The notes under the pieces: generated by a model | The model's database searches: none | What the model was told of the DNA's origin: nothing | The model's input: only the letters and a program-made list of their open reading frames with translations | Shown: positions 54,652 to 63,451 of the stretch, one piece after another | Layout of the letters: every line of letters starts with the position of its first letter | How positions within the stretch are numbered: the first letter of the stretch is position 1 | Made by a program: the position numbers and the translations under genes | From: Kribbella pratensis | Lineage (GTDB): Bacteria; Actinomycetota; Actinomycetes; Propionibacteriales; Kribbellaceae | DNA: 64,000 nucleotides | Assembly (NCBI RefSeq): GCF_004365355.1 | Contig: NZ_SODP01000001.1 | Coordinates: 1,309,473 to 1,373,472, forward strand | Direction of reading: 5' to 3'

Positions 54652-55657
54652 GCCGGGGCTGACTGCGCCGATTCTTGAGGTGCATGACCTGCACGTCACC
54701 TTCACGACCGAGGGCGGTCCGGTGCCGGCCGTCGACGGGATCGACTTCGCCGTCGCGCCGGGGGAGACGCTGGCGATCGTCGGCGAGTCCGGCTCCGGCA
54801 AGAGCGTCAGCTCGGCCGCCGTGATGGGCCTGCTGCCCTCGAACGCCCAGGTCACCGGCGAGGTTCTGCTCGACGGCCGCGAGCTGAACGGCCTGCCCGG
54901 CGACGAACTCCGCAAGATCCGCGGCAACGACATCGCGATGGTCTTCCAGGACGCCCTGTCCGCGCTGAACCCGTACTACACCGTCGGCTGGCAGGTCGCC
55001 GAGGCCTACCGCCTGCACCACGACGTCTCGAAGAAGAAGGCGCACGAGCGGGCGATCGAGCTGCTCGACAAGGTCGGCATCCCGGACGCGTCCCGCCGGG
55101 CCGACAGCTACCCGCACGAATTCTCCGGGGGAATGCGCCAGCGGGTCGTGATTGCTATGGCTCTGGTGAACGACCCCAGAGTGCTGATCGCGGACGAGCC
55201 GACGACCGCACTCGACGTGACCGTGCAGGCACAGATCATGCGCCTGCTCGACGACGTGCAGGCAGAGTTCGGGACAGCGCTGATCCTGATCTCGCACGAT
55301 CTCGGCGTGGTCGCCGAGGTCGCCGACGACGTCCTGGTCATGTACGCCGGTCGCGCGGCCGAGCGCGGCACGGTCCGTGACATCTTCTTCCGGGCCGCCC
55401 ACCCGTACACGCTCGGCCTGCTCGGCGCGATGCCGCGGGTCGACGTACCGCCGAAACCGCGGCTGACCACGATCCCCGGCACGCCGCCCACGCCGGGATC
55501 GATCACCACCGGTTGCCCGTTCCAGCCGCGGTGCGCGTACACCCACCGGGTCGGCGAGCGCTGCATCACCGAGCGTCCCGAGCTCACGCCACGCCCCGGT
55601 CAGGGCGATCACGAGGCGGCCTGCCACCTCGGACGACGGCCGGAGGTGCTCCTGTGA
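54644..55657 (+). CDS. Oligopeptide ABC transporter ATP-binding protein (DppD/OppD type)
   Basis: A 337-residue ATPase: Walker A GESGSGKSVS near 47, ABC signature FSGGMRQRVVIAMAL near 164, Walker B VLIADEPTTALDV near 183, plus the C-terminal oligopeptide domain with Cys motifs (GCPFQPRCAYTHRVGERC) that can bind an iron-sulfur cluster in this family. It overlaps the preceding permease by 8 nt. Confidence 0.93.
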   Translation: MAEPGLTAPILEVHDLHVTFTTEGGPVPAVDGIDFAVAPGETLAIVGESGSGKSVSSAAVMGLLPSNAQVTGEVLLDGRELNGLPGDELRKIRGNDIAMVFQDALSALNPYYTVGWQVAEAYRLHHDVSKKKAHERAIELLDKVGIPDASRRADSYPHEFSGGMRQRVVIAMALVNDPRVLIADEPTTALDVTVQAQIMRLLDDVQAEFGTALILISHDLGVVAEVADDVLVMYAGRAAERGTVRDIFFRAAHPYTLGLLGAMPRVDVPPKPRLTTIPGTPPTPGSITTGCPFQPRCAYTHRVGERCITERPELTPRPGQGDHEAACHLGRRPEVLL

Positions 55658-56652
55658 CTGAGGAGCTGCTGAACCTCAAGGACGTCAAGAAGTACTTCGG
55701 TCTACGCGGCGCTCCGTGGCGCAAGGCGCAGTCCGTCCGCGCGGTCGACGGCGTCAATCTCGTCGTCCGCAAGGGCGAAACCGTGGGCCTGGTGGGCGAG
55801 TCCGGATCGGGTAAGTCAACGCTGGCCCGCGTGGCGACCCGCCTGCTCGACCCGACCCAGGGCCGTGTCGAGATCGGCGGCACCGACGTCACCAAGGTGC
55901 GTGGCCGCAGGCTGCGGCCGGTCCGCCGGCGGATCCAGATGGTCTTCCAGGACCCGCAGGCGTCGCTGAACCCGCGGCAGTCGGTCGGCACCATCCTCAG
56001 TACGCCGTACCGCGCACAGGGGATCCGTCCGACCCGCACCCAGCTGGTGGACCTGCTGAAGCAGGTCGGCCTCGCCGAGCAGTACCTGGAGCGCTACCCG
56101 CACGAGTTCTCCGGCGGTCAACGCCAACGGATCGGGATCGCCCGCGCATTGTCGGTGAAGCCGGACCTCCTGGTCTGCGACGAGCCCGTGTCGGCGCTCG
56201 ACGTGTCCGTCCAGGCCCAGGTGCTGAACCTGCTCGCCGATCTGCGCGACGAGCTCGGCCTGTCGTACGTGCTGGTCGCGCACGACCTCGCCGTGGTCCG
56301 GCAGGTCGCCGACCGGATCGCCGTCATGTACCTCGGCACGATCGTCGAAGAGGGCCCAGCCGCGCAGGTCTACGAGGCGCCGGCGCATCCGTACACGAAG
56401 GCGCTGCTGTCCGCGGTACCGGTGCCTGAGCCGGGTGTGGACCGGGATCGGATCGTGCTGACCGGCGACGTACCGACGCCCATCGACCCGCCGTCCGGCT
56501 GTCCGTTCCGGACCCGTTGCTACAAGGCGCAAGACGTGTGTGCGACCGAACGACCGGTGCTCGAGCCCGTCCAAGGTTCGACCGAACACTCGACCGAACA
56601 CTCGACCGGACATCGTGCCGCCTGCTACTTCCCCGAGCCCCCACCCTCCTGA
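55654..56652 (+). CDS. Oligopeptide ABC transporter ATP-binding protein (DppF/OppF type)
   Basis: A 332-residue second ATPase: Walker A GESGSGKST near 47, signature FSGGQRQRIGIARAL, Walker B LLVCDEPVSALDVS, and the C-terminal Cys motif SGCPFRTRCYKAQDVC. A short Ser/Thr/Glu/His repeat near the end (QGSTEHSTEHSTGHRA) is odd but probably harmless. The GTG at 55654 has GGAGG 7 nt upstream and overlaps the OppD stop. Confidence 0.93.
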   Translation: MTEELLNLKDVKKYFGLRGAPWRKAQSVRAVDGVNLVVRKGETVGLVGESGSGKSTLARVATRLLDPTQGRVEIGGTDVTKVRGRRLRPVRRRIQMVFQDPQASLNPRQSVGTILSTPYRAQGIRPTRTQLVDLLKQVGLAEQYLERYPHEFSGGQRQRIGIARALSVKPDLLVCDEPVSALDVSVQAQVLNLLADLRDELGLSYVLVAHDLAVVRQVADRIAVMYLGTIVEEGPAAQVYEAPAHPYTKALLSAVPVPEPGVDRDRIVLTGDVPTPIDPPSGCPFRTRCYKAQDVCATERPVLEPVQGSTEHSTEHSTGHRAACYFPEPPPS

Positions 56653-56658
56653 GAGGAC

Positions 56659-58332
56659 ATGATGAAACACCTAACCCGAGCGGTCGCGGTAGCGGCCGCA
56701 CTGGTGTTGGCAGCGGCCGCTTGCAACGCCAATGACAAGACCGCCACCGGTGGCAGCACCGCGGCCGCCGAGCAGGGCGGCACCTGGCACGTGCTCACCA
56801 CGAGCAAGGAGATCAGCCTCGACCCGGCCAAGAGCCAGAACCTGGGGATCAGCACGATCCACCTGGTGCTGCGCGGCCTGACGTCCTGGAAGACCTCGCC
56901 GGGCAAGGCGGCCGAGCTGGTCCCCGACCTGGCCACCGACACCGGTCAGGTCAGCGACGGCGGCAAGACCTGGACGTACAAGCTGAAGTCCGGCCTGAAG
57001 TACGCCGACGGCTCGCCGATCGTTGCCGCCGACATCAAGTACGGCGTGGAGCGGTCGTTCGCGCCGGAGCTGTCCGGCGGACTCGGGTACCACAAGTCGC
57101 TGCTCGTCGGCGGCGACAAGTACCAGGGCCCGTACAAGGGCGGCGAGCTGGCCTCGATCGAGACGCCGGACGACACCACGATCGTCTTCAAGCTGAACAA
57201 GCCGTACGGCGACTGGCCGTGGATCGTCAGCATGCCGGCCTTCGCGCCGGTGCCGAAGAAGGCCGACACCGACCCGGCGCACTACGGTGAGAAGCCGGTC
57301 GCCAGCGGCCCGTACCAGGTGAAGACGTACGCCCCGGGCTCGAAGCTCGAGCTGGAGCGCAACCCGAACTGGGACAAGTCGACCGACCAGGCCCGGACCG
57401 GCCTGCCGGACTCGATCGTGCTCGAGATGGGCCTGCAGCCCGACGTGGTGAACCAGCGGCTGATCGCCGATGCCGGCGACGACAAGTTCGCCGCGACCAC
57501 CGGCGTCTCGGTCCCGGCCGCGCTGATCCCGACCGTGAACGGCAACCCCGCGGTCAAGGCCCGGGTGGCGACCTCACCGTCGGGTGCGCTGGAGTACCTG
57601 GCGATCAACACCCAGCGCCCGGCGCTCAAGAACCTGCAGGTCCGCAAGGCGATCGAGTACGCCGTCGACAAGCAGGCCGTCCAGGTCGCCGAGGGCGGTC
57701 CGGAGTACGGCGGTGACATCGCGTCGACGCTGATCACGCCGGGCATCGACGGCTACAACAAGTTCAACTCGTACGAGGCGCCGCCGGCCGGCGACCCGGA
57801 GAAGGCCAAGCAGATGCTGGCCGCGGCGGGTGTCAGCAACCTCAAGCTGGTGCTGGCCGCTGACCAGACCAACGGTCTGGGTGTGGCGCAGGCGATTCAG
57901 CAGGGCCTCAAGCGCGCCGGGATCACCGCCACCATCAAGCCGCTCGACTACGAGCCGTGGAACGACCTGGTGACCGGCAACAAGCCGGACTTCGACCTGA
58001 CCGTGTCGAGCTGGCTGCCGGACTTCCCGTCCGCGATCGGCAACATCCAGCCGCTGTTCGCGTCGTCGGAGATCGGCAACGGCGGGTTCAACCTGTCGCG
58101 GTACTCCAACCCCGCGGTGGATGCGGCGATCGCCGCGGCCACGGCCGAGACCGACCGGGCCAAGGCGGCGAGCATGTGGGGCGCGCTGGACAAGCAGATC
58201 ATGGCCGACGCACCGGTCGTCCCGCTGATCTACGCGCGGAACGCGTTCCTGCACGGGTCGAAGGTGCAGAACTTCTACCTGTCCGCGTACCCGCCGTACC
58301 CGAACCAGCTGATCGTCGGCCTGAGCAAGTAG
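56659..58332 (+). CDS. Family 5 solute-binding lipoprotein (peptide importer)
   Basis: A 557-residue extracellular substrate-binding protein. The signal peptide ends in a lipobox with Cys22 (VLAAAAC), so it should be lipid-anchored. The SBP_bac_5 core is complete (TSKEISLDPAKSQNLGISTI, YKLKSGLKYADGSPIVAADI, LEYLAINTQRPALKNLQVRK). It delivers peptides to the adjoining permeases. Two ATGs stand in tandem; the first is used here. It is followed back-to-back by a convergent HAD gene. Confidence 0.94.
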   Translation: MMKHLTRAVAVAAALVLAAAACNANDKTATGGSTAAAEQGGTWHVLTTSKEISLDPAKSQNLGISTIHLVLRGLTSWKTSPGKAAELVPDLATDTGQVSDGGKTWTYKLKSGLKYADGSPIVAADIKYGVERSFAPELSGGLGYHKSLLVGGDKYQGPYKGGELASIETPDDTTIVFKLNKPYGDWPWIVSMPAFAPVPKKADTDPAHYGEKPVASGPYQVKTYAPGSKLELERNPNWDKSTDQARTGLPDSIVLEMGLQPDVVNQRLIADAGDDKFAATTGVSVPAALIPTVNGNPAVKARVATSPSGALEYLAINTQRPALKNLQVRKAIEYAVDKQAVQVAEGGPEYGGDIASTLITPGIDGYNKFNSYEAPPAGDPEKAKQMLAAAGVSNLKLVLAADQTNGLGVAQAIQQGLKRAGITATIKPLDYEPWNDLVTGNKPDFDLTVSSWLPDFPSAIGNIQPLFASSEIGNGGFNLSRYSNPAVDAAIAAATAETDRAKAASMWGALDKQIMADAPVVPLIYARNAFLHGSKVQNFYLSAYPPYPNQLIVGLSK

Positions 58333-58824
58333 CTACGTCCGGCCCTCGTGTTCCTGGGCCTCGAAGAGGGTCGGCTGGGTCTCGGCATCGAGTCCCCAGT
58401 CGGCCCTCATCACCGTGTAGCCGGCCTTCTCCGCGGCGGCGATCACCTTGACGTCGTCGTCGACCAGTACGGCCACCGGGCGCTGCTCGGCGAGGCGTTG
58501 CAGCCGGCCGAGCTTCATCATCGTCGACGGGCGCCGGTCGGTGTTGCCGCGCATGTACAGCTTCCCGTCCGGGAAGCCGTTGTCCTTCAGCCACTTGAGC
58601 GTCTCCCGCCGCAGCCGCTCCGGCCGCCCGGTCAGGTAGACGATCTCGTGCTCGGCCGCCAGCGTCGTCGCGACCGCGAGCCCCTCGTCGAGTACGGCGT
58701 CCTCCTTGGCGTGCGCGAAGAACGAGTCCCAGTCCTTCGGCTTCCGCTCGATGAAGTGGATCCGCTTGCTCGTGTCGGACAGCGTCGCATCGATATCGAG
58801 TACGGCGTACGGTCGCTCATCCAT
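58333..58824 (-). CDS. HAD-family phosphatase (polynucleotide-kinase-3'-phosphatase-like)
   Basis: A 163-residue HAD protein. Motif I is DIDATLSD (Asp10, Asp12), motif II TGRPERLRRETL, and motif IV VLVDDDVKVIAAAE. Close relatives are the phosphatase halves of polynucleotide kinases and small unassigned HAD proteins. It ends immediately at the SBP stop and overlaps the GNAT gene by 8 nt, so the pair form an operon. Substrate unknown. Confidence 0.85.
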   Translation of the reverse strand: MDERPYAVLDIDATLSDTSKRIHFIERKPKDWDSFFAHAKEDAVLDEGLAVATTLAAEHEIVYLTGRPERLRRETLKWLKDNGFPDGKLYMRGNTDRRPSTMMKLGRLQRLAEQRPVAVLVDDDVKVIAAAEKAGYTVMRADWGLDAETQPTLFEAQEHEGRT

Positions 58825-59365
58825 GCCGACCAGCTTCCCAGGTCGCGCGGTCGACGCCGTACAGGACCTCGCCGAACTCCGTGCCGGGCAGCGGATCGTC
58901 GAAGTGTTCGTGGTACAGCTTCAGGAATCGCAGGCCGGATCGTCGCATCACCGCTCGCGAGCGGTGGTTGACCGCCATCGTCTCCGCCACGACCTGCTCC
59001 ATGCCGAGGCCGAAGGCGTGCGCGATCAGTGCCTTGGTCCCTTCGGTCGCGTAGCCCTTGCCCCACGCGGCCCGGTTCAGCCGGTAGCCCACGTCGACCA
59101 CCTTCGCGTCGGCGGTCGGTTGCAGCCCGAACCAGCCGATGAAGCCTTCTGCCGCCTCGGCTTTGAACGTGCCGAGCTGCGGGTGCTCGGCATACACCTT
59201 GAGGATCTCCGGCAGTACGACGTTCTCGATGTCGTCGCGTGGTGTCGCCTGACCGGTCAGGAACCGCATCACCTCTGTGTCGGAGTCCAGCGCCACCAGC
59301 AGCTCGACATCGGCCGGGGTGAACCGGCTAAGCGTCAGCCGATCGGTCTCGAGGTAGTTCGCCAC
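58817..59365 (-). CDS. GNAT-family acetyltransferase (RimJ-like)
   Basis: A 182-residue GNAT protein of the RimJ/RimL type: LETDRLTLSRFTPADVELLV at the N-terminus, WGKGYATEGTKALIAHAF as the acetyl-CoA loop, and MAVNHRSRAVMRRSGLRFLK after it. Such enzymes acetylate N-termini or small molecules. The start is 52 nt from a long inverted repeat. Confidence 0.88.
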   Translation of the reverse strand: MANYLETDRLTLSRFTPADVELLVALDSDTEVMRFLTGQATPRDDIENVVLPEILKVYAEHPQLGTFKAEAAEGFIGWFGLQPTADAKVVDVGYRLNRAAWGKGYATEGTKALIAHAFGLGMEQVVAETMAVNHRSRAVMRRSGLRFLKLYHEHFDDPLPGTEFGEVLYGVDRATWEAGRHG

Positions 59366-59416
59366 CCCCGGATCCTAGGCCCGCAGCGCCGCCTTCCCCG
59401 CCCAGCCGCGGGCTCT

Positions 59417-59469
59417 TTGGGCACGCATCAACCGTTTCGCTGAGGCGCAAACGGTTGATGCGTGCCCAA
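59417..59469. repeat. Perfect 21-bp inverted repeat between divergent genes
   Basis: Arms TTGGGCACGCATCAACCGTTT and AAACGGTTGATGCGTGCCCAA are exact complements around an 11-nt loop. It lies between the divergent GNAT and SbcD-like starts (52 nt and 90 nt away). No T-tract. It may be an operator or an intergenic palindromic repeat present at other places in the genome. Confidence 0.92.
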
Positions 59470-59558
59470 GGATCGGTGTCCGGAGTGTGGGCGGGTGGGG
59501 GTTGCGGGTGTGTTGGGTTGGGTGGTTGTCGGTGGGGCGGGTTAGCGTTCTTCCCGCG

Positions 59559-60686
59559 ATGGACGAGTCGATCACGTTTCTGCACAGCTCGGACTGGCAG
59601 CTGGGAATGATGCGCCGGTTCCTGGGGCCGGACGGTCAGGCCCGCTGGGGCCAGGCGCGGCTGGATGCTGTCGCACGGATCGGCGAGGTCGCGGAGCAGA
59701 CCGGGGCGGCGTTCGTTGTCGTCACCGGGGATGTGTTCGAGCACAACCAGGTCGAGCGGCAGACGATCCTGCGGGCCTGTGAAGCCCTCAAGCGGATCCC
59801 GGTGCCCGTCGTCCTGCTGCCCGGCAACCACGACGCGCTCGAGCCGGGCTCGCTGTGGACGTCGAGCCAGTGGCAGGCGCACGCGCCGGAGCACGTCACG
59901 GTACTGACCGAAACGACGCCTTTCCGGATCGCGCCTGGGGTCGAGATCGTCGGCGCGCCGTGGCGTTCGCGCCGACCGCTCTCGGATCCGGCCGCGCCCG
60001 GGTACGCCGACCTCGCGCCCGAGCCCGGGATCGTCCGGATCCTGCTCGCCCACGGTCAGCTGACGAGCCTGTCCGGCGGCATGTCCGACGTACCGACGAT
60101 CGACCAGACGGCGCTCGAGGCCGCGGTCGCGGACGGCCGGCTGCAGTACGTCGGGCTCGGTGACCGGCACTCGACGACGAAGGTGACCGACCGGATCTGG
60201 TTCTCCGGGACGCAGGAGGTCACGTCGCCCGAGGAGGACGCGCCGGGCAACGTGCTCAAGGTGACGATCGCAGCCGGCGCCATCGAGGTCGAACCGGTGC
60301 GCGTCGGCGCCTGGCACATGGTCGACCACCGGGTCGAGCTGTTCGACGAGGAGTCGATCAAGGCGCTCGAGGACTGGTTCGCCGAACTGCCGGACAAGGA
60401 GCGGACGTACGTGCGACTGGCCGGCGACGGCTCGTTGCCGCTGCCGTTGCTGAGCCGGCTGGACGCGATGATCGACGCGCAGGGCGAGGTGTTCGCGAGC
60501 GTGGAGCGGTGGGCCAAGTTCTGGACCGTCCGGCCCGCTCCGGACGCGGCCGACCTCGAGTCGTTGCAGCTCAGCGGTCCCGCTCGCGCCGCGATGGAGG
60601 AGCTACGGCAGGCGCTGGCCGGCGGCGACGAGGGCGCAGGTGCGGCGTTGTCCTTGATGCACCGATTGGCGCGGGACGCGGGATGA
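59559..60686 (+). CDS. SbcD/Mre11-like metallophosphoesterase
   Basis: A 375-residue DNA-repair-type nuclease. Motifs: FLHSSDWQLGMM (in true SbcD the second metal residue is His in D-x-H; here it is Gln), VVTGDVFEHNQVER, LPGNHDALEP, ILLAHGQL and VGLGDRHS. The Gln replacement at the first motif suggests altered metal binding or a specialised enzyme. The ATG at 59559 is the first plausible start. It is coupled to the ATPase gene below by a 4-nt overlap. Expected role: processing DNA ends as a complex with the next protein. Confidence 0.85.
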   Translation: MDESITFLHSSDWQLGMMRRFLGPDGQARWGQARLDAVARIGEVAEQTGAAFVVVTGDVFEHNQVERQTILRACEALKRIPVPVVLLPGNHDALEPGSLWTSSQWQAHAPEHVTVLTETTPFRIAPGVEIVGAPWRSRRPLSDPAAPGYADLAPEPGIVRILLAHGQLTSLSGGMSDVPTIDQTALEAAVADGRLQYVGLGDRHSTTKVTDRIWFSGTQEVTSPEEDAPGNVLKVTIAAGAIEVEPVRVGAWHMVDHRVELFDEESIKALEDWFAELPDKERTYVRLAGDGSLPLPLLSRLDAMIDAQGEVFASVERWAKFWTVRPAPDAADLESLQLSGPARAAMEELRQALAGGDEGAGAALSLMHRLARDAG

Positions 60687-63427
60687 GATTGCACAGCTTG
60701 GCGCTGCGGGACTTCCGTGGCGTCAAAGAGCGCATTGTCCGGTTCCGCGCGCTCGGCACCACCGTCGTGGTCGGCGACAACGAGGTCGGGAAGTCCAGCC
60801 TGGTCGAGGCGTTCGGCCTCATCTTCGAGCTGCCCGACGACTCGAAGTCGACCCGGATCCGCGACATCCAGCCGGTCGGTCAGGACGTCGGACCGGAGGT
60901 CAGCGCCGAGCTGAGTCTCGGCGGCCGCGAGCTGACGTACTCCAAGCGCTGGCTGAAGAACCGCTCCACCGAGCTGACCATCGTCGAGGCAGACGGCCGG
61001 CGGCAGTCCTGGACCGGCCGCGAGGCGCACAACGAGGCAGAGCGGCTCTTCCACGAGCACGTCGACCCGGTGCTGTGGCAGACGTTGATGGTCAGCCAGG
61101 GCCAGTCGTTGGTGCTGCCAACGCCGGCCGACGCGGAGCCGCTGATCACCGCCGTGACCGCCGAGTCGGGGACGCCGGTCGACGGTGCGTCGATGCCGTT
61201 GGTGACTGCGGTCGAGCACGAGTACCTGCGGTACTGGACGCCTCGCGGCAAGCCGACCGGCGACTACGCGCGGTCCGCGAAGGCGGTCTCCGCGGCCGAG
61301 CTGGCCGCGGCGCAGGCGTTGCAGGCGATGGAGGAGGTCCAGTCCGACATCCGGCGGGCCGAGCGGCTCAACCTCGACCTGTCCGATGTCGACACCCGGC
61401 TGTCCGATCACCTGAAGTCGGTCGAGGAGCTGCGCGAACGCAAGAAGGCGACCGACGAGATCCTGCTCCGCCGCGACTCGGTCCGTTCTCGGGCCGAGAC
61501 CGCGCGTGCCCGGCTGGAGAACCACACCCGGACGCGGCTCGACCGCGAGCGGCTGCTGGACGAGGTCGAGCGGTTCACCAAGTTCGAGGCTGAGCTGGCC
61601 ACGAAACGTGCGGACGCCGACCTGGTCGCCAAGACCGCGGCCGAGACGGTGCAGGCGGCCGAGGCGGCGCTGGCGGAGGTCGTGGAGCTGAAGGACCTCC
61701 GGCGGACGGATGTGCAGGCGGCCGAGCGGCGGGTCTCGGACCTGATGGATCGCGCCGAGCTGGATCGCTTGCTGGGCCAGCAGACCGAGCTGGTCGACGT
61801 ACGTGCCCGGATCGCCGCCGCCGGGACGATCCTCGACCGGATCAAGGTCGACGACGCGATCGTCGCGGCGCTGGAGGACGCTCGGGCGGCAGTGGTCGAG
61901 GCCCGCGCGGCGCTCGCGGCCGGCGTACCCGAGGTGTCTGTACGGCGACTTGGCGCGGAGCCGGTGGAGTTGTCGGGGACGGGTCTGGATGGGGCCGTGC
62001 CTTCGGAGCTCGGCTTCGACGAGGCGGCCGAGGTGCTTGTCTCGGGCGAGCTGGTGATCGGCGTACCGGGGCAGCTCGAGGTGACTGTGCGAGCCGGTGG
62101 CGAGGCGGCCACACTGCGGTCGCGGGTCGACGACGCCGTACGGCGCGAGAAGGACCTGCTGAAGAAGGCCGGCGTGAAGGACGTCGCCGCCGCGCGTGAG
62201 CTGCTCCGGAAGGCGGATACCGCGACCGCCGAGCTGAACGAAGCCCGGCGGACGGAGAAGTCGCTGACGGCGGGAGGGGATCCGGGGGAGCGGATCGCCG
62301 TACTGACTGCGCGGCTCGGCCCCGAGGACGACGCCGAGGAAGCTGGTAAGCCTGCGGTTGAAGGCGTTCCCGGGCAGATGTCGCTGTTCGAGGAGTTCGC
62401 TTCACCGCACGACACGCTCTTCGACGACTTCGACGTACCGGAGCCGGAGGCGGACGATCTCGCCGCTGCGCAACAAACGTTGGATTCCGCTCGGGAGGCG
62501 CTCGCCGAGGCCGAGCGATTGCTGTCCGACGCGGAGTTCGCGGTCGCGCAGGCCCGGAAGGCTGCTGATGAGGATCGTTCCGAGGCGCAGAACGCGCGGG
62601 CCCGGTCCGAGCTGGCGGGGGAGCGATTGGCGTCGGCGGTCGAGGCGCTGGAGGCTGCCCGGGCGGTGCTCGACGATGACGGGGTGTCTGCGGCTGAGAC
62701 CGAGGCGACGGCTGAGGTTGAGGCGGTGCTCGAGGAGCTGACCGTCGTGCAGGAGCAGGCGGACGCGGCTGGGGCCGACCAGGTCGCAGGCGAGCTGGCG
62801 CACGCGTTGGCGGTGGCGAAGCGGCTGCAGGGTGAGCGGGACACGTTGCGCGATGCGCTGCGTACGACGGAGGGCCGGCTGGAGCAGTCCGGACGGGACG
62901 GGCTCGCGACCCGCCGAGACGTGGCCGACCTGGAGCTGGCCGCCGTACGGGCAGAGCACGACAGCCTGGAGCGCCGGGCACAGGCGGCGCGCCGCGTGTA
63001 CGAGACGCTGAGCCGGCATCGCGCCGAGGCACAGACGAAGTACTCCGAACCGCTGCAGACCCGCATCGAGTCGCTGGGGCGGAGCGTCTACGGGCCGTCG
63101 TTCAAGGTCTGGCTGGACGACGATCTCGCGGTCGCCGAGCGCGAGCTGGACGGCATACGCCTGCGGGTCGATGCGCTGTCGACAGGCGCCCAGGAGCAGC
63201 TGGCGATCATCACCCGCCTCGCGATCAGCCACCTGGTCAGCACCGGCGAGGGCAGCGTCCCCGTCATCTTCGACGACGCCCTCGGCTGGTCCGACAAGGC
63301 CCGCCTCCGCGACATGGGCGCCCTCCTCGGCCGAGCCGGCGACCACGGCCAGATCATCATCCTCACCTGCATGCCCGACCGCTACGAATACGTCCCCAAA
63401 GCAACCTTCATCAAACTGGACGCCTGA
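60683..63427 (+). CDS. SbcC/RecF-like (YhaN-type) coiled-coil ATPase
   Basis: A 914-residue SMC-like ATPase. Walker A is GDNEVGKSS at residues 31-39, long Ala/Glu/Arg-rich coiled coils run about 200-420 and 600-790, the signature-type LSTGAQEQLAIITRLA begins near 832, and Walker B VIFDDALGW follows near 862. It lacks the zinc hook CxxC of SbcC, so it is closer to the YhaN/RecF-like group. It forms a nuclease-ATPase pair with the upstream metallophosphoesterase. ATG overlaps that gene's stop (ATGA). Confidence 0.88.
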   Translation: MRLHSLALRDFRGVKERIVRFRALGTTVVVGDNEVGKSSLVEAFGLIFELPDDSKSTRIRDIQPVGQDVGPEVSAELSLGGRELTYSKRWLKNRSTELTIVEADGRRQSWTGREAHNEAERLFHEHVDPVLWQTLMVSQGQSLVLPTPADAEPLITAVTAESGTPVDGASMPLVTAVEHEYLRYWTPRGKPTGDYARSAKAVSAAELAAAQALQAMEEVQSDIRRAERLNLDLSDVDTRLSDHLKSVEELRERKKATDEILLRRDSVRSRAETARARLENHTRTRLDRERLLDEVERFTKFEAELATKRADADLVAKTAAETVQAAEAALAEVVELKDLRRTDVQAAERRVSDLMDRAELDRLLGQQTELVDVRARIAAAGTILDRIKVDDAIVAALEDARAAVVEARAALAAGVPEVSVRRLGAEPVELSGTGLDGAVPSELGFDEAAEVLVSGELVIGVPGQLEVTVRAGGEAATLRSRVDDAVRREKDLLKKAGVKDVAAARELLRKADTATAELNEARRTEKSLTAGGDPGERIAVLTARLGPEDDAEEAGKPAVEGVPGQMSLFEEFASPHDTLFDDFDVPEPEADDLAAAQQTLDSAREALAEAERLLSDAEFAVAQARKAADEDRSEAQNARARSELAGERLASAVEALEAARAVLDDDGVSAAETEATAEVEAVLEELTVVQEQADAAGADQVAGELAHALAVAKRLQGERDTLRDALRTTEGRLEQSGRDGLATRRDVADLELAAVRAEHDSLERRAQAARRVYETLSRHRAEAQTKYSEPLQTRIESLGRSVYGPSFKVWLDDDLAVAERELDGIRLRVDALSTGAQEQLAIITRLAISHLVSTGEGSVPVIFDDALGWSDKARLRDMGALLGRAGDHGQIIILTCMPDRYEYVPKATFIKLDA

Positions 63428-63451
63428 TCGGAGCAGGTGGAGACTGAGGCG

